The notes under the pieces: generated by a model | What the model was told of the DNA's origin: nothing | The model's input: only the letters and a program-made list of their open reading frames with translations | The model's database searches: none | Assembly: GCA_937128795.1 (NCBI GenBank) | Contig: CAKZMQ010000007.1 | Location: forward strand, 248,001-312,000 | Direction: 5' to 3' | DNA length: 64,000 bases | Origin: an uncultured Solirubrobacterales bacterium | GTDB lineage: Bacteria; Actinomycetota; Thermoleophilia; Solirubrobacterales; JACPNS01 | Program-made: the position numbers and the translations under genes | Shown here: in pieces, positions 27,051 to 36,394 of the stretch | Layout: every line of letters begins with the position of its first letter | Position numbering within the stretch: position 1 is the first letter of the stretch

Positions 27051-28232
27051 TCAGGATTCAAGTTCACGTGCGAGTGCAAGACACAGCTCGTCGACGTGGT
27101 CGGTGGTTGCGATGAGTGGAGGTAGAAACCTGAGCGTATGCGGGCCTGTCGCATTGACGAGGACGCGATGTTTGTCGAGCAGCGCGTTGACGATTGCTCT
27201 GGCGTCGTAGTCCTCGTCGAGCTCGAGGCCGATCATCAGACCGCGGCCACGAAGCTGACCGAACGATTCGAGACGTGACATCAAGTAGTCGCCTACCTCG
27301 CGCGCGTCGGCAAGCGTTTCTGGTTTCGAGATTTCGCCGAGGGCGGCCAGCGCCGCAGCCGTCGCGACGGGATTGCCGCCGAAAGTCGATCCGTGGAAGC
27401 CCGGCTGCAGCGCTCCCGCGAACTGTTCGGCAATCAGCGTTGCGCCGATCGGCAGCCCACCGCCGAGAGCCTTCGCCAAGGTGACGACGTCCGGTACGAC
27501 AGGAGTCTGCTGGTAGGCGAACAGCGAGCCGGTGCGACCGAGCCCGCACTGCACCTCATCGAAGATCAACAATGCGCCCACTTCGTTGCACGCCTCGCGG
27601 GCGGCGACCAGCACGTCGTCGGGAACGGCAAACACTCCGCCCTCCCCCTGCACCGGTTCGATCATCACTGCGCATGTGTCGCCGGTGACCAGTGCGCTCA
27701 ACTGCGCCGCGTCGTCGTGAGGGGCGGTTTTGAAGCCGTGGACGAGCGGCGCGAACGGGGCTTGCTTGTCCTCTTGTGGCGTCGCCGACAGCGCGCCCAT
27801 CGTGCGACCGTGAAAGGCGCGCTCGAGGACCACGATCTCGCGGGAGCGACTGCCCCGTCCGAACGCGTGCGCGCGCGCCAGCTTGATCGCCGCCTCATTG
27901 GCCTCTGCGCCGGAGTTGCAGAAGAACACGCTGTCGGCGAACGACTGGCGAGTCAATTCACGAGCGAGCCGCTCGGCCGGCTGCGTCCAGTAGAGATTGG
28001 AGGTGTGGATCAGTCCGCGTGACTGGCGTTCGATCGCCGAGACGATCGACGGGTGACAGTGGCCAAGGCTGTTGACGCCGAGTCCGCTGAGCATGTCGAG
28101 ATAGGCGTCTCCGTCGGCATCGAAAAGGTGCACGCCCTCGCCGCGAACGAACTCGATCGGGAATCGTGCGTAGTTGTGCAGCTGGGCGGAATTGTCGCCG
28201 TAGATGTCCGGCAGATCAGTGATCGCGTTCAG
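27051..28232 (-). CDS. argD: Acetylornithine aminotransferase, non-canonical start
   Basis: PLP aminotransferase of arginine synthesis: LGVNSLGHCHP, FFCNSGAEANEAA, AFHGRTMGALS, EPVQGEGG, LIFDEVQCGLGRTG and the PLP lysine in LAKALGGGLPIG. The track starts at a GTG (28133), but the frame upstream encodes the expected N-terminus (NYARFPIEFVRGEGV). Back to the in-frame TGA there is no ATG, GTG or TTG. The best candidate is CTG at 28232, overlapping the argB stop as CTGA and giving 393 aa, the usual length. An ATC or a later CTG are alternatives; if GTG is used, 33 conserved residues are lost. Confidence 0.9.
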   Translation of the reverse strand: MNAITDLPDIYGDNSAQLHNYARFPIEFVRGEGVHLFDADGDAYLDMLSGLGVNSLGHCHPSIVSAIERQSRGLIHTSNLYWTQPAERLARELTRQSFADSVFFCNSGAEANEAAIKLARAHAFGRGSRSREIVVLERAFHGRTMGALSATPQEDKQAPFAPLVHGFKTAPHDDAAQLSALVTGDTCAVMIEPVQGEGGVFAVPDDVLVAAREACNEVGALLIFDEVQCGLGRTGSLFAYQQTPVVPDVVTLAKALGGGLPIGATLIAEQFAGALQPGFHGSTFGGNPVATAAALAALGEISKPETLADAREVGDYLMSRLESFGQLRGRGLMIGLELDEDYDARAIVNALLDKHRVLVNATGPHTLRFLPPLIATTDHVDELCLALARELES

Positions 28233-29077
28233 CGCTCCGGTGTTATCTGCGTGCCGAAGCCCTCATCGGTGAACAGCTCAAGCAGGAGTCCGTGCGGAAC
28301 GCGCCCATCAACGATGCTCGCCGAACTACCGCCGCCGCGAATCGCGCTGACACACGCTGCCAGTTTTGGCTTCATCCCGCCGTCAACAGATGCCAGGGCC
28401 TTCTCGACTTCATCGGTCGTCGTCTGGCTGATCAAACTGTCTGGGTCGTTGGCGTCTCGTAACCAGCCGACGACATCGGTCAAGAAGATCGTCTTGGCCG
28501 CACCCAGCGCATGCGCGACCGCGCCGGCGGCCTCGTCTGCATTGATGTTGTAGGACTGGCCCGTCCGGTCGGAGCCGACGGAGGCGATCACCGAGATGTA
28601 GTCGTCGCGGATATGGTCGAGCAGACCGGTGTTGACGTGGTCAACCTTGCCGACAAAGCCGATGTCGCGCTCGTCGGGCATTGATTTGCTGACGCGGAAC
28701 AGCCCGCCGTCGTCGCCGGAAATTCCGACTGCGAGTTGGCCGTACCGGTTTATGCGCGCAACGATGTCCTTGTTGACCTTTCCGATCAACACCATCTTCG
28801 CGACGTCAACCGTGTCCTGGTCGGTCACGCGGAGGCCATCGACGAATTCGACCTCAAGACCCAGCTTGCCCATGTGCTCGCTGATCTCCTTGCCACCTCC
28901 GTGCACGATCACCGGGTTCATGCCGATGTACTTGAGCAGGACGACGTCGCGCGCAAACTCTTCGCGCAGCTGTTCGTCGACCATTGCGGCGCCGCCGTAT
29001 TTGATGACGATCGTCTCGCCGTGAAACTCCCGGATGTACGGGAGCGCCTCCAGCAGTGTTGCGACATCTCGGCTCAT
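28229..29077 (-). CDS. argB: Acetylglutamate kinase
   Basis: Phosphorylates N-acetylglutamate. The amino-acid-kinase fold shows IVIKYGGAAM, the acetylglutamate loop IVHGGGKEIS, VGISGDDGG, YNINADEAAGAVA and VDGGMKPKLAACVSAIRGG. 282 aa, normal length. It follows argJ by 10 bp and ends over the argD start. The N-terminal arginine-sensing helix of hexameric enzymes may be present (MSRDVATLLEALPYIREF), which would allow feedback inhibition. Confidence 0.96.
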   Translation of the reverse strand: MSRDVATLLEALPYIREFHGETIVIKYGGAAMVDEQLREEFARDVVLLKYIGMNPVIVHGGGKEISEHMGKLGLEVEFVDGLRVTDQDTVDVAKMVLIGKVNKDIVARINRYGQLAVGISGDDGGLFRVSKSMPDERDIGFVGKVDHVNTGLLDHIRDDYISVIASVGSDRTGQSYNINADEAAGAVAHALGAAKTIFLTDVVGWLRDANDPDSLISQTTTDEVEKALASVDGGMKPKLAACVSAIRGGGSSASIVDGRVPHGLLLELFTDEGFGTQITPER

Positions 29078-29087
29078 GACTGGCTCC

Positions 29088-30383
29088 TCAGGTTGTGTAT
29101 TCGGCGTTGAGGGTCACGTAGTCGTGCCCGAGGTCACTGAAATAGACAATGGAACTGGCGCCTTCGCCCGGAATCTTCACGTCGTACTCGACCTCGCGGC
29201 CGCTTACAGCTTCATTCAGCGCGTCGACGTCGAAGCGGTTTGCGATGCCATTGCTTGCCACCTCCACGCCTTCGATCGTGATGTCGATCTGCTCGGGGCC
29301 ACCAGTGGCAAGGGCCATCCCGACCGATTGCATAATCCTGCCCCAATTCGGATCGCCGCCGTTGAGAGCCGTCTTGACGAGCGGCGAATCGGCGATCGCG
29401 CGAGCGGTTCTTTCGCAGGTGGCGGAGTCGCCACCGGTGACGGTTACGCGGCCGATGCGATCGGCGCCTTCGCCGTCGCGCACCAGCGAGATCGCCAAGC
29501 CCGTAAGCAGCGCGTCAAGTGCCGAAGCAAACGTTTCTGCGTCTTCGGAGTTCGAAGCCACTTCCACCCCGCTGGCACCATTGGCAATCAGGAATACGGA
29601 GTCGTTGGTCGAAAGTTGGGCGTCCACGGTCACTCGGTCGAACGAGCCCGCGACCGCACCGCCGAGCAGGTCGTCGGCGAGCTCAGCAGTGATTGCCGCG
29701 TCGGTCTCGATAAATGCGAGCAGCGTCGCGTGCGGCTGCGGCTTGCCACCGTGCAGCGGAGCGATCATGCCCGCGCCTTTGGCCTGTGCCGAAAGCGTCA
29801 CTTCGCCACTTGGCAATTCAACCTTCAGCGTTGCCATCTTCGGCCAGAGGTCTGTGGTCATGATTGCCTGCGCGAAGCCAAGCGCGTTGTCCGGCTTGAG
29901 CTCGCGAACGACGGTGGACGCGCCCTTGGCTATCGCGCGCGAGTCGAGCTGAACGCCGATTACGCCGGTCGAAGCGACGGCGACGCGGTTCTCGGGAGCA
30001 CCGCAAGCCATCGCCGCGGCGCCCTGCATGTAGAAGGCGTTGTCGCGACCGAATGGACCGGTCGCCGCGTTCGCGTTGCCGCTGTTGACGACGACCGCGC
30101 GAATTGCCGCCAGGTCGACCCGAGTGCGACAGACCTGGACCGGCGCAGCCGGCGCACTGGAAACCGTGAAGCGTGCTGCCGAGGTCGTCGCCTCGACGTC
30201 GCTGACGATGATGCCGAAGTCCGTGTTGCCGCTCGGTTTGATTCCCGCGGCAACACCTCCGGCTCGAAAGCCCTTGGGCAGCGTGCGAGGATCGACGACC
30301 TTCGAATGATCGGGCAGCTCGACCCAGCGACTGTCGAACAGCGAGGGAATCTCCACGGCCGCCTGTTCGGCTTCAACTGACAT
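29088..30383 (-). CDS. argJ: Glutamate N-acetyltransferase / amino-acid acetyltransferase
   Basis: Bifunctional enzyme recycling the acetyl group between N-acetylornithine and glutamate. The precursor cleaves itself to give an N-terminal threonine on the beta chain: the KGAGMIAP segment and PHATLLAFIETDA, with the nucleophile Thr after Ala. Other motifs are NSGNANAATG and GDPNWGRI, and the glycine-rich GGDPNWG region is intact. 431 aa. Its ATG overlaps the argC stop by 11 bp. It makes a cyclic acetyl pathway likely here; no argA is visible. Confidence 0.95.
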   Translation of the reverse strand: MSVEAEQAAVEIPSLFDSRWVELPDHSKVVDPRTLPKGFRAGGVAAGIKPSGNTDFGIIVSDVEATTSAARFTVSSAPAAPVQVCRTRVDLAAIRAVVVNSGNANAATGPFGRDNAFYMQGAAAMACGAPENRVAVASTGVIGVQLDSRAIAKGASTVVRELKPDNALGFAQAIMTTDLWPKMATLKVELPSGEVTLSAQAKGAGMIAPLHGGKPQPHATLLAFIETDAAITAELADDLLGGAVAGSFDRVTVDAQLSTNDSVFLIANGASGVEVASNSEDAETFASALDALLTGLAISLVRDGEGADRIGRVTVTGGDSATCERTARAIADSPLVKTALNGGDPNWGRIMQSVGMALATGGPEQIDITIEGVEVASNGIANRFDVDALNEAVSGREVEYDVKIPGEGASSIVYFSDLGHDYVTLNAEYTT

Positions 30384-31401
30384 CGCGTGCGCCTTTCCCG
30401 TGCAGCAAACCGGCGGTCTCGTCGATGCCTAGCATCACGTTGAGATTCTGAATCGCCTGGCCGGCGGCGCCCTTCCAGAGATTGTCAATCACGCAGTAGA
30501 CGATCACGCGTCCGGTGTCCTGTTCGACTGCCGGGTGGATCGCCGCCATGTTGGTGTCGCGGACGTCACGCACGCCCGGGGCATCCTCGCGAATGCGAAT
30601 GAACGGCTCTTCGGCATAGAACTCGTTGAAGCGATCGAGCAGCGACCGCTGGTCGATCGGCTCGTCCGGCTGCAGATAGCAAGTCGCGAGTATCCCCTGG
30701 TCGAGCGGGACCAGGTGGGTGGCGAAGGAAACGCGCTCGATCGGTAGTTCCATCTCGAGTTCTGCGCGGTGCCGGTGGCGGCCGATGCTGTAGGGCGAGA
30801 CGTTCTCCACTACGGAGACGAAATGGGTCTTGTCGGTGGCGCCGCGACCGGCGCCAGAAACGCCCGCCTTGACGTCGACGATCACGTCGTCGGTCAGATC
30901 CGCCAGCGGGTAGAGCGCGAGCAGAGCTGCGGTCGAGTTGCAGCCCGGATTGGCGACGAGGTCAGCGGTGCGCAGCTCCTCGCGATGCGTTTCGGTCAAT
31001 CCGAAAACCGCGCGTTCAATTAGTTCCGCGCGCTCGTGCGGTTGGTAGTACTCCTCATAGGCCGCCCGCGAAAGACGAAAGTCCGCAGACAGGTCGACGA
31101 CTTTCAGTCCGCGTTCGATCAGCGCGGCCACGGTCGGAGCCGCGGCCATGTGCGGGTAAGCGACGATCGCGGCGTCGTTGGCCTCTGCAATCGCATCGAG
31201 ATCCGGTTCAGCGAGTGTCAGCGGGACGTCATAGCGCGGGTGGACGTCGCAGAGCCGCGCGCCGGCGTCACTGCGCGCGGTGATCGTGGTCAGTTCCAGG
31301 TGCGGGTGCCGCCAGACGATGTCCGCCGTAAGCGCACCGGCGTAGCCGGCAGCGCCGAGCACCGCGATGCGATGTTCGCCCGCATCAGCCACGAAGCGCA
31401 C
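30373..31401 (-). CDS. argC: N-acetyl-gamma-glutamyl-phosphate reductase
   Basis: NADPH-dependent reductase, third step of ornithine synthesis. The Rossmann motif is IAVLGAAGYAGAL (about 12-24), the catalytic cysteine is in NPGCNSTAAL, and KAGVSGAGRG and FATHLVPLDQGI are typical. The start is uncertain: GTG at 31401 (342 aa, overlapping pheT by 17 bp) or GTG at 31392. Head of the argC-argJ-argB-argD run, itself overlapping pheT, so Phe-tRNA synthetase and arginine genes may be co-transcribed. Confidence 0.94.
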   Translation of the reverse strand: MRFVADAGEHRIAVLGAAGYAGALTADIVWRHPHLELTTITARSDAGARLCDVHPRYDVPLTLAEPDLDAIAEANDAAIVAYPHMAAAPTVAALIERGLKVVDLSADFRLSRAAYEEYYQPHERAELIERAVFGLTETHREELRTADLVANPGCNSTAALLALYPLADLTDDVIVDVKAGVSGAGRGATDKTHFVSVVENVSPYSIGRHRHRAELEMELPIERVSFATHLVPLDQGILATCYLQPDEPIDQRSLLDRFNEFYAEEPFIRIREDAPGVRDVRDTNMAAIHPAVEQDTGRVIVYCVIDNLWKGAAGQAIQNLNVMLGIDETAGLLHGKGARDVS

Positions 31402-33778
31402 CGCCGATTTCTTCGAGCTTCTTCGTGATCGAAGCGCGAGCCTTCTCGGTGTCCTTGTCGGTCAACGTGCGATCAGGTGCGGAGTAGGTCAGGCGAATCG
31501 CAAGTGACTTCTTTCCCTCGCCCACTTGCTCGCCCTCGAATACGTCAAAGACCGTGGCCTCCTTCAGCATTCTGCCGCCCGAAGCGTGAACTACGTCAAC
31601 GACGTCGGCAGCCGGGACGTTGCTGTCAACGACGACCGCGATGTCCTCGCGGGCAGGCGGAAAGGTTGATATCGCTTCGTAAGTGACTGCCGACGGCAAT
31701 TCTTCAGCGACCAGTCCAAGGTTCAGCTCTACCGCAACGGCCGATGGGACGTCGTGCTGCTTTGCGACCGTTGGATGGAGCTCTCCGAGGTAGCCAATCG
31801 AATCGTCACCGATCAAAAGCTCTGCAGAGCGACCGGGGATCAAGTACGGTCGCGCCGCAGCGTCTACCGGTGCAAAACCGATCGACACACCCGAGCTTGA
31901 CGCGAGCGCTTCGACGACGCCTTTGAGCGCGTAGAAATCGCCGCCCTCTGGCTGGCTGCGCCACGTCTTGGCGGTCGTGTCACCACTGATCAGGAGTGCG
32001 AGGGCGGTGTGCTCGCGAGGGTCATCAACGGTGCCCCCATAAACCGCGCCGATTTCGAACAACTTGACCGCCTCCGCGCCACGCGCAAAATTGTGCTTCG
32101 CTGCTTCGAGCAGACCGGGCAGCACCAGCGGTCGCATGACCGACTGGTCCTCGCTGAGCGGGTTCGCGATCTTCAGGCGTTCGATCGCGAGTTTGCCGTC
32201 CGGTGCGAGCGCGTCGATCGCAGCGTCGTTGATGAAGCTCCAGGTGATCGCCTCGTGGAATCCGTTGGCCGCCAGCAGATCTTCGTAGGCGCGCTTGAGC
32301 TGCTGCGCGCCACTCAGTCGACCGATCGCAGTCGGCGCTGCCGGCAGCGTTGCCGGGAATTTGTCAACTCCATCGACGCGCGCGACCTCCTCGATCAAAT
32401 CGGCTTCGCGCGTGACGTCGGCGGCGCGATAGTGCGGTGGTGTCGCGTCGAGTTCGTCACCATCGATCGCAACCGCAAAGTCGAGACGCTCGAGTATCTC
32501 CGCGCAGCGCTCAATCGGAATGTCAGTGCCGAGCAGCCCGGTCACGCGGTTTGCGCGCAATCTGATCGGCTGGGGACTCGCAGTGTCGCTGGCGACGTCG
32601 ATCGTTTCACTGACCAGTTCGGCGCCGGTCAGCTCAACCATAAACGCGCTGGCGATCTCCTGAACTTCAAGCGGGAGTTGGACAGAGAGACCCTTCTCGA
32701 AACGGCCGCTGGCCTCGCTGCGCAGCGCCAACAACTGGCTCGTGCGATGGATATTCGGACCATTCCAGTTGGCGATCTCGAGCAGTACGTTCGTGGTCGA
32801 ATCGGAAACCTCGCTGACCGCGCCGCCCATGATTCCGGCGATCGCCGTCGGTCCCTCGGCGTCGCAGACCAAAACCGTCTGCTCGTCGACCTCGCGCTCG
32901 ATGCCGTCAAGCGTCGTGACCTTTTCGCCGGCAACGGCGTTGCGTACGATGATCTTCTCTCCGCGGATCTTGTCCATGTCGAAGGCGTGCATCGGCTGGC
33001 CGGTCAACAGCATCACGTAGTTGGTGATGTCGACGACATTGTTGATCGGGCGCTGGCCCGCGGCGGACAGCCGTTGTTTGAGCCAGAGTGGCGACGGTCC
33101 GACCGTGACGCCTCGAAAGATCCGCGCAGTGAAGCGCGGGCAAAGTGCGTGGTTTTCTACCTCGATCGTGTAGCTCTCGGATCCCTTTGGTTTTGGGCCA
33201 GTTTGCAGCTCTGCAAGCGGTTTCCCGGTGATCGCGTGCACCTCACGCGCGATTCCGTGCACGCCGAGGCAGTCGGGGCGATTCGGCGTGATCTCCAGTT
33301 CAAGCACGTCCTGACCAGGCGGAAACACCTCGGCCAGCGCGGTCCCGGCACGCAGCGACTCGTCGAGCACCATGATCCCGTCGTGGTCCTCACTGATCTC
33401 GAGTTCGCGCTCGGAAAGGATCATTCCGTTGCTCTCGACGCCGCGTAGCTTCGCCTTCTTGATCTTCATTCCGCCGGGCAACTCACCACCGGGCAGGACC
33501 ACAGGCACGGTCAGGCCTGCAGTCACATTCGGTGCACCGCAGACGATCGTCTTCGCCTCGCCGTCACCTACATCGACTGTGGTGACGCTGAGCTTGTCGG
33601 CGTCCGGGTGTTTTTCGCAGGTAAGCACCTTGCCAACCACGAAGAATTCATCGCTGGACGCGCCGTGCCGACCGATTCGTTCGACCTCGGTACCGGTCAT
33701 CGCCAGGCGTTCGGCGAGCTGTGCGATTTCGAGACCGGAATCGCAGTATTCGTTCAGCCATTGCATTGGCACGCGCAT
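31385..33778 (-). CDS. pheT: Phenylalanyl-tRNA synthetase beta subunit
   Basis: Large subunit of PheRS: N-terminal tRNA-binding/EMAP-like domain (VGKVLTCEKHPDADKL, IVCGAPNV), B3/B4 editing domain (NNVVDITNYVML, LDGIEREV), B5 (RANRVTGLLG), catalytic-like B6/B7 and the C-terminal anticodon-binding FDX-ACB domain (STFPPAREDIAVVVD). The track ORF to 34066 is a false extension; the ATG at 33778 begins MRVPMQWLNEYC, gives 797 aa and overlaps the pheS stop (TGATG). Confidence 0.96.
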   Translation of the reverse strand: MRVPMQWLNEYCDSGLEIAQLAERLAMTGTEVERIGRHGASSDEFFVVGKVLTCEKHPDADKLSVTTVDVGDGEAKTIVCGAPNVTAGLTVPVVLPGGELPGGMKIKKAKLRGVESNGMILSERELEISEDHDGIMVLDESLRAGTALAEVFPPGQDVLELEITPNRPDCLGVHGIAREVHAITGKPLAELQTGPKPKGSESYTIEVENHALCPRFTARIFRGVTVGPSPLWLKQRLSAAGQRPINNVVDITNYVMLLTGQPMHAFDMDKIRGEKIIVRNAVAGEKVTTLDGIEREVDEQTVLVCDAEGPTAIAGIMGGAVSEVSDSTTNVLLEIANWNGPNIHRTSQLLALRSEASGRFEKGLSVQLPLEVQEIASAFMVELTGAELVSETIDVASDTASPQPIRLRANRVTGLLGTDIPIERCAEILERLDFAVAIDGDELDATPPHYRAADVTREADLIEEVARVDGVDKFPATLPAAPTAIGRLSGAQQLKRAYEDLLAANGFHEAITWSFINDAAIDALAPDGKLAIERLKIANPLSEDQSVMRPLVLPGLLEAAKHNFARGAEAVKLFEIGAVYGGTVDDPREHTALALLISGDTTAKTWRSQPEGGDFYALKGVVEALASSSGVSIGFAPVDAAARPYLIPGRSAELLIGDDSIGYLGELHPTVAKQHDVPSAVAVELNLGLVAEELPSAVTYEAISTFPPAREDIAVVVDSNVPAADVVDVVHASGGRMLKEATVFDVFEGEQVGEGKKSLAIRLTYSAPDRTLTDKDTEKARASITKKLEEIGGALRG

Positions 33779-34869
33779 CAGACTCTGCCTCCCGACGAAA
33801 TACCGAACGACTCGAACTGCCCGAGCATCCGCAGATCGTTCTCGTAGAACAGCCTCAAGTCTGGAATGCCGTGTTTGAGGAAAGCGATGCGTTCGACGCC
33901 CATCCCAAAGGCAAATCCCTGAACAGTCTCGGGGTCGTAACCGCTCTCGCGCACATAGGAGAAGACATTCGGATCGACCATGCCCGCACCGAGGATTTCG
34001 ATCCAGCCGGTGCCCTTGCAGAGGTTGCAACGCGCGCCGTCCTTCAAGAACCCCTTGCCACCGCACTTGAAACAGGAGACGTCGACTTCCACCGACGGCT
34101 CGGTGAACGGGAAGAAGTGCGGGCGCAGCCTTACTTCTCTTTGGTCACCAAAGATCGCCTTCGAAAACTCGAGCAGCGTGCCTCGAAGATCTGTGAGCGT
34201 GATGCCCTCGTCAACGGCCAACCCCTCGATTTGATGGAACATCGGCGTGTGTGTGGCGTCCGAGTCGCGGCGATAGACCTTTCCGGGGACGATCACGAAG
34301 ACCGGTGGCGGCTGCTGCTCCATCACGCGGATCTGAACCGGTGAGGTGTGCGTGCGCAGAAGCACATCGTCCTGGAAGTAGAAAGTGTCGGTCCATTCGC
34401 GCGCAGGGTGGTTGGGCGAGTGGTTGAGCGCGTCAAAGTTGTAGTGAACCTTCTCGACCTCCGGCCCCTCGGCCACTTGGTATCCCATCCCGATGAAGAC
34501 GTCCTCGATCTCACGGCGCGTTCGCGATATCGGATGGAGTGATCCACCGCCGATTGCTGGCGAACCGGGCAAAGAAATGTCCAGCCGGTCCTGCTCAAGC
34601 AGTTGATTGAGCTCGGCCGTTTCCAGCGACTCCTGGCGCGCGGCGAGAAGTTGCTCAAGTTTTCCGCGGGTTTGGTTGCCGGCCTTTCCGACTGGACCCT
34701 TCTCTTCGGCAGGAAGCGTCGCGATCGATTTGAGGATGTCGTTGAGCTCGGCCTTGCGGCCGAGGTATCGCACGCGCGCATCCTCGAGTTCGGCGAGCGT
34801 TTCCGCAGCGCCGATCGCCGAGGCGGCGTTGGCCTCGATTGCCTGAATTTTTTCAACTGTTTCTGACAA
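33778..34869 (-). CDS. pheS: Phenylalanyl-tRNA synthetase alpha subunit
   Basis: Class II synthetase subunit. An N-terminal coiled coil (about 1-90) contacts tRNA. Motif 1 follows in SRTRREIEDVF, motif 2 in VYRRDSDATHTPMFHQIEGL and motif 3 in GFAFGMGVERIAFLKHG. A zinc-ribbon-like insertion (CFKCGGKG...CNLCKGTGW, about 267-290) is present, as in many Gram-positive PheS. 363 aa. Coupled to pheT. Confidence 0.96.
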   Translation of the reverse strand: MSETVEKIQAIEANAASAIGAAETLAELEDARVRYLGRKAELNDILKSIATLPAEEKGPVGKAGNQTRGKLEQLLAARQESLETAELNQLLEQDRLDISLPGSPAIGGGSLHPISRTRREIEDVFIGMGYQVAEGPEVEKVHYNFDALNHSPNHPAREWTDTFYFQDDVLLRTHTSPVQIRVMEQQPPPVFVIVPGKVYRRDSDATHTPMFHQIEGLAVDEGITLTDLRGTLLEFSKAIFGDQREVRLRPHFFPFTEPSVEVDVSCFKCGGKGFLKDGARCNLCKGTGWIEILGAGMVDPNVFSYVRESGYDPETVQGFAFGMGVERIAFLKHGIPDLRLFYENDLRMLGQFESFGISSGGRV

Positions 34870-34883
34870 CGCTGTTCTTCGCC

Positions 34884-35630
34884 CTATTTAGTTGTTTCTT
34901 GGTTGATTCCCTTTGACAGCTCGTAAAGCGCAATCGTGGCTGCCATCGCGACGTTCAACGATTCCGGACCGCCGGAGCGCATCGGGATACGCGCAACGAC
35001 GTCAGCCGCTTCAATCAACTCGCTACCCAGACCATCGCGTTCGCTGCCGATAGCGAGCACGATCGGCGCTGCCAGTTCGAGCTGGCCGATGTCGTTCGAT
35101 CCCGATGCATCCAACGCAACGATCGTTCCGCGTAGATCAGCGAGTTGCGAGTCGGACTGCGGCGGGTGAGTGAAAGTCGTCCCCATCGCTGCCCGCAGAG
35201 CCTTTGGCGAGTACGGATCGGCTGACTCGTTTGCGAAGCAGACCGGCGAGTCCGTGAACGCGGCGGCCGAACGGATGATCGTTCCGACGTTTCCCGGATC
35301 ACTCACGCCCGGTGCAAAGAGCGTCAATGCGCCGCCGCCAACCGGCGCCTGTGCCAGATGCGCGAATACGCCCACCACGCGAGCGCCAGATCCGAGCGCG
35401 CAGGCACCCGCGAGCAGGTCGTAGTCAACAATCAATGCGCGTTCGTGACCGGCGAATTCGGGGGGCGCATCGGGCGCACAGAAAATCGTCTCCGGCTGCC
35501 GTCCGGCCGACAATGCCGCAGCGACCAGATCTTCACCCTCCGCGGCAAACTTGCCGGTGCGCAGCCGAAAGCGCTTCTGCTGAAGCTTTTTCAGATCCTT
35601 GAGATGTGGATTGTCCTTGGAGGTGATCAT
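34884..35630 (-). CDS. SpoU/TrmH-family RNA 2'-O-methyltransferase
   Basis: 248 aa from the ATG at 35630 (MITSKDNPHLKDLKKL); the track adds 68 spurious residues that read through the rplT terminator. An N-terminal substrate-binding domain (RFRLRTGKFAAEGEDLV) is followed by the SPOUT knot: SDPGNVGTIIRSAAAF, LAIGSERDGL, and SLNVAMAATIALYEL. It corresponds to the methyltransferase often found between rplT and pheS in actinobacteria (TsnR-like). The exact target nucleotide in rRNA is not predictable. Confidence 0.9.
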   Translation of the reverse strand: MITSKDNPHLKDLKKLQQKRFRLRTGKFAAEGEDLVAAALSAGRQPETIFCAPDAPPEFAGHERALIVDYDLLAGACALGSGARVVGVFAHLAQAPVGGGALTLFAPGVSDPGNVGTIIRSAAAFTDSPVCFANESADPYSPKALRAAMGTTFTHPPQSDSQLADLRGTIVALDASGSNDIGQLELAAPIVLAIGSERDGLGSELIEAADVVARIPMRSGGPESLNVAMAATIALYELSKGINQETTK

Positions 35631-35682
35631 CTGATTTCTTGTTCGCGGTTCGGATTTGGGCAGAAAGTGCGGTTTCGGGCAT

Positions 35683-35711
35683 AAAAAAAGGCGCCCGGTC
35701 AAGAGGCGCCC
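35683..35711 (-). terminator. Intrinsic terminator after rplT
   Basis: On the minus strand GGCGCC-N9-GGCGCC is followed by seven Ts (35683-35689), 35 bp past the rplT stop. Confidence 0.85.
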
Positions 35712-35745
35712 GTTGGGTTCGGTCGATTGAGCAGCGGTCAGCAGC

Positions 35746-36102
35746 TCAAGCAACCGCCTCGCGGGCGGCCTCGGTAAAGCGTCGGAATGCCTCGCTGTCG
35801 TGGACGGCGATATCGGCGAGCATCTTGCGGTCAACGTCGATCTCGGCGACCTTCAAGCCATGCATCAACTGCGAGTAGCTCATTCCCTCTTGGCGAGCGG
35901 CTGCGTTGATTCGAGTGATCCACAAGCGGCGAAAATCGCGCTTCTTGTTGCGACGGTCGCGGTAGGCGTAGCTGTCTGATTTGAGCAGCTGCTCCTTGGC
36001 GCGGCGGTAGCTGGAGTTCTTCTCACCACGGTAACCCTTGGCGCGCGCGATCACTGCCTTGCGGCGACGACGTGATGCGACTGCGTTTGTTGAACGGGTC
36101 AT
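35746..36102 (-). CDS. rplT: 50S ribosomal protein L20
   Basis: 118 aa, basic N-terminus ([37 protein letters not shown]) then [26 protein letters not shown], all typical. It assembles early on 23S rRNA. It follows rpmI by 23 bp. In many bacteria L20 represses its own operon from a leader near infC or rpmI; here infC is separate, so that loop would have to act upstream of rpmI. Confidence 0.98.
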   Translation of the reverse strand: MTRSTNAVASRRRRKAVIARAKGYRGEKNSSYRRAKEQLLKSDSYAYRDRRNKKRDFRRLWITRINAAARQEGMSYSQLMHGLKVAEIDVDRKMLADIAVHDSEAFRRFTEAAREAVA

Positions 36103-36125
36103 TGGTCAGATTCTCCGGTGAAGTC

Positions 36126-36320
36126 CTATTTGCCGAGCAGTTTCTTGATGCGCGGTGCGGTGTCCTTGTGCATCGTGATCGGACGCGAAAAGTCGCGCTT
36201 GCGCTTGGCCGATTTGTGCTCGAGGTTGTGCGAAGACATGCCGTGGCGACCGCGAACCTTGCCGGTCCCGCTGGTGGTGAAGCGCTTCTTTGCGCCGCTG
36301 TGTGTCTTCTGCTTGGGCAT
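36126..36320 (-). CDS. rpmI: 50S ribosomal protein L35
   Basis: 64 aa: MPKQKTHSGAKKRF, GKVRGRHG, HNLEHKSAKRKRDF, RIKKLLGK, the standard L35 layout. TTTAAT lies 11 bases before the ATG, so the leader is very short or absent. It now heads the rpmI-rplT pair because infC is displaced by the PAS-EAL gene. Confidence 0.98.
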   Translation of the reverse strand: MPKQKTHSGAKKRFTTSGTGKVRGRHGMSSHNLEHKSAKRKRDFSRPITMHKDTAPRIKKLLGK

Positions 36321-36394
36321 ATCTGCGGGTGATTAAAGCACAACGTCGGCCGAACGCCAAACTCGACCGAAGGTCCGCTTACCGATTACAACCG

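Noticed and set aside
28133-28229. argD as a pseudogene or frameshift
   Set aside because: The upstream frame encodes expected ArgD residues without stops; only a start codon is missing. An error remains possible, so it is reported as a finding and not as a broken gene.
32009-33448. 479 aa plus-strand ORF
   Set aside because: Antisense to pheT; low-complexity, arginine-rich translation typical of high-GC shadow frames. The same applies to 29034-30380 and 22431-23486.
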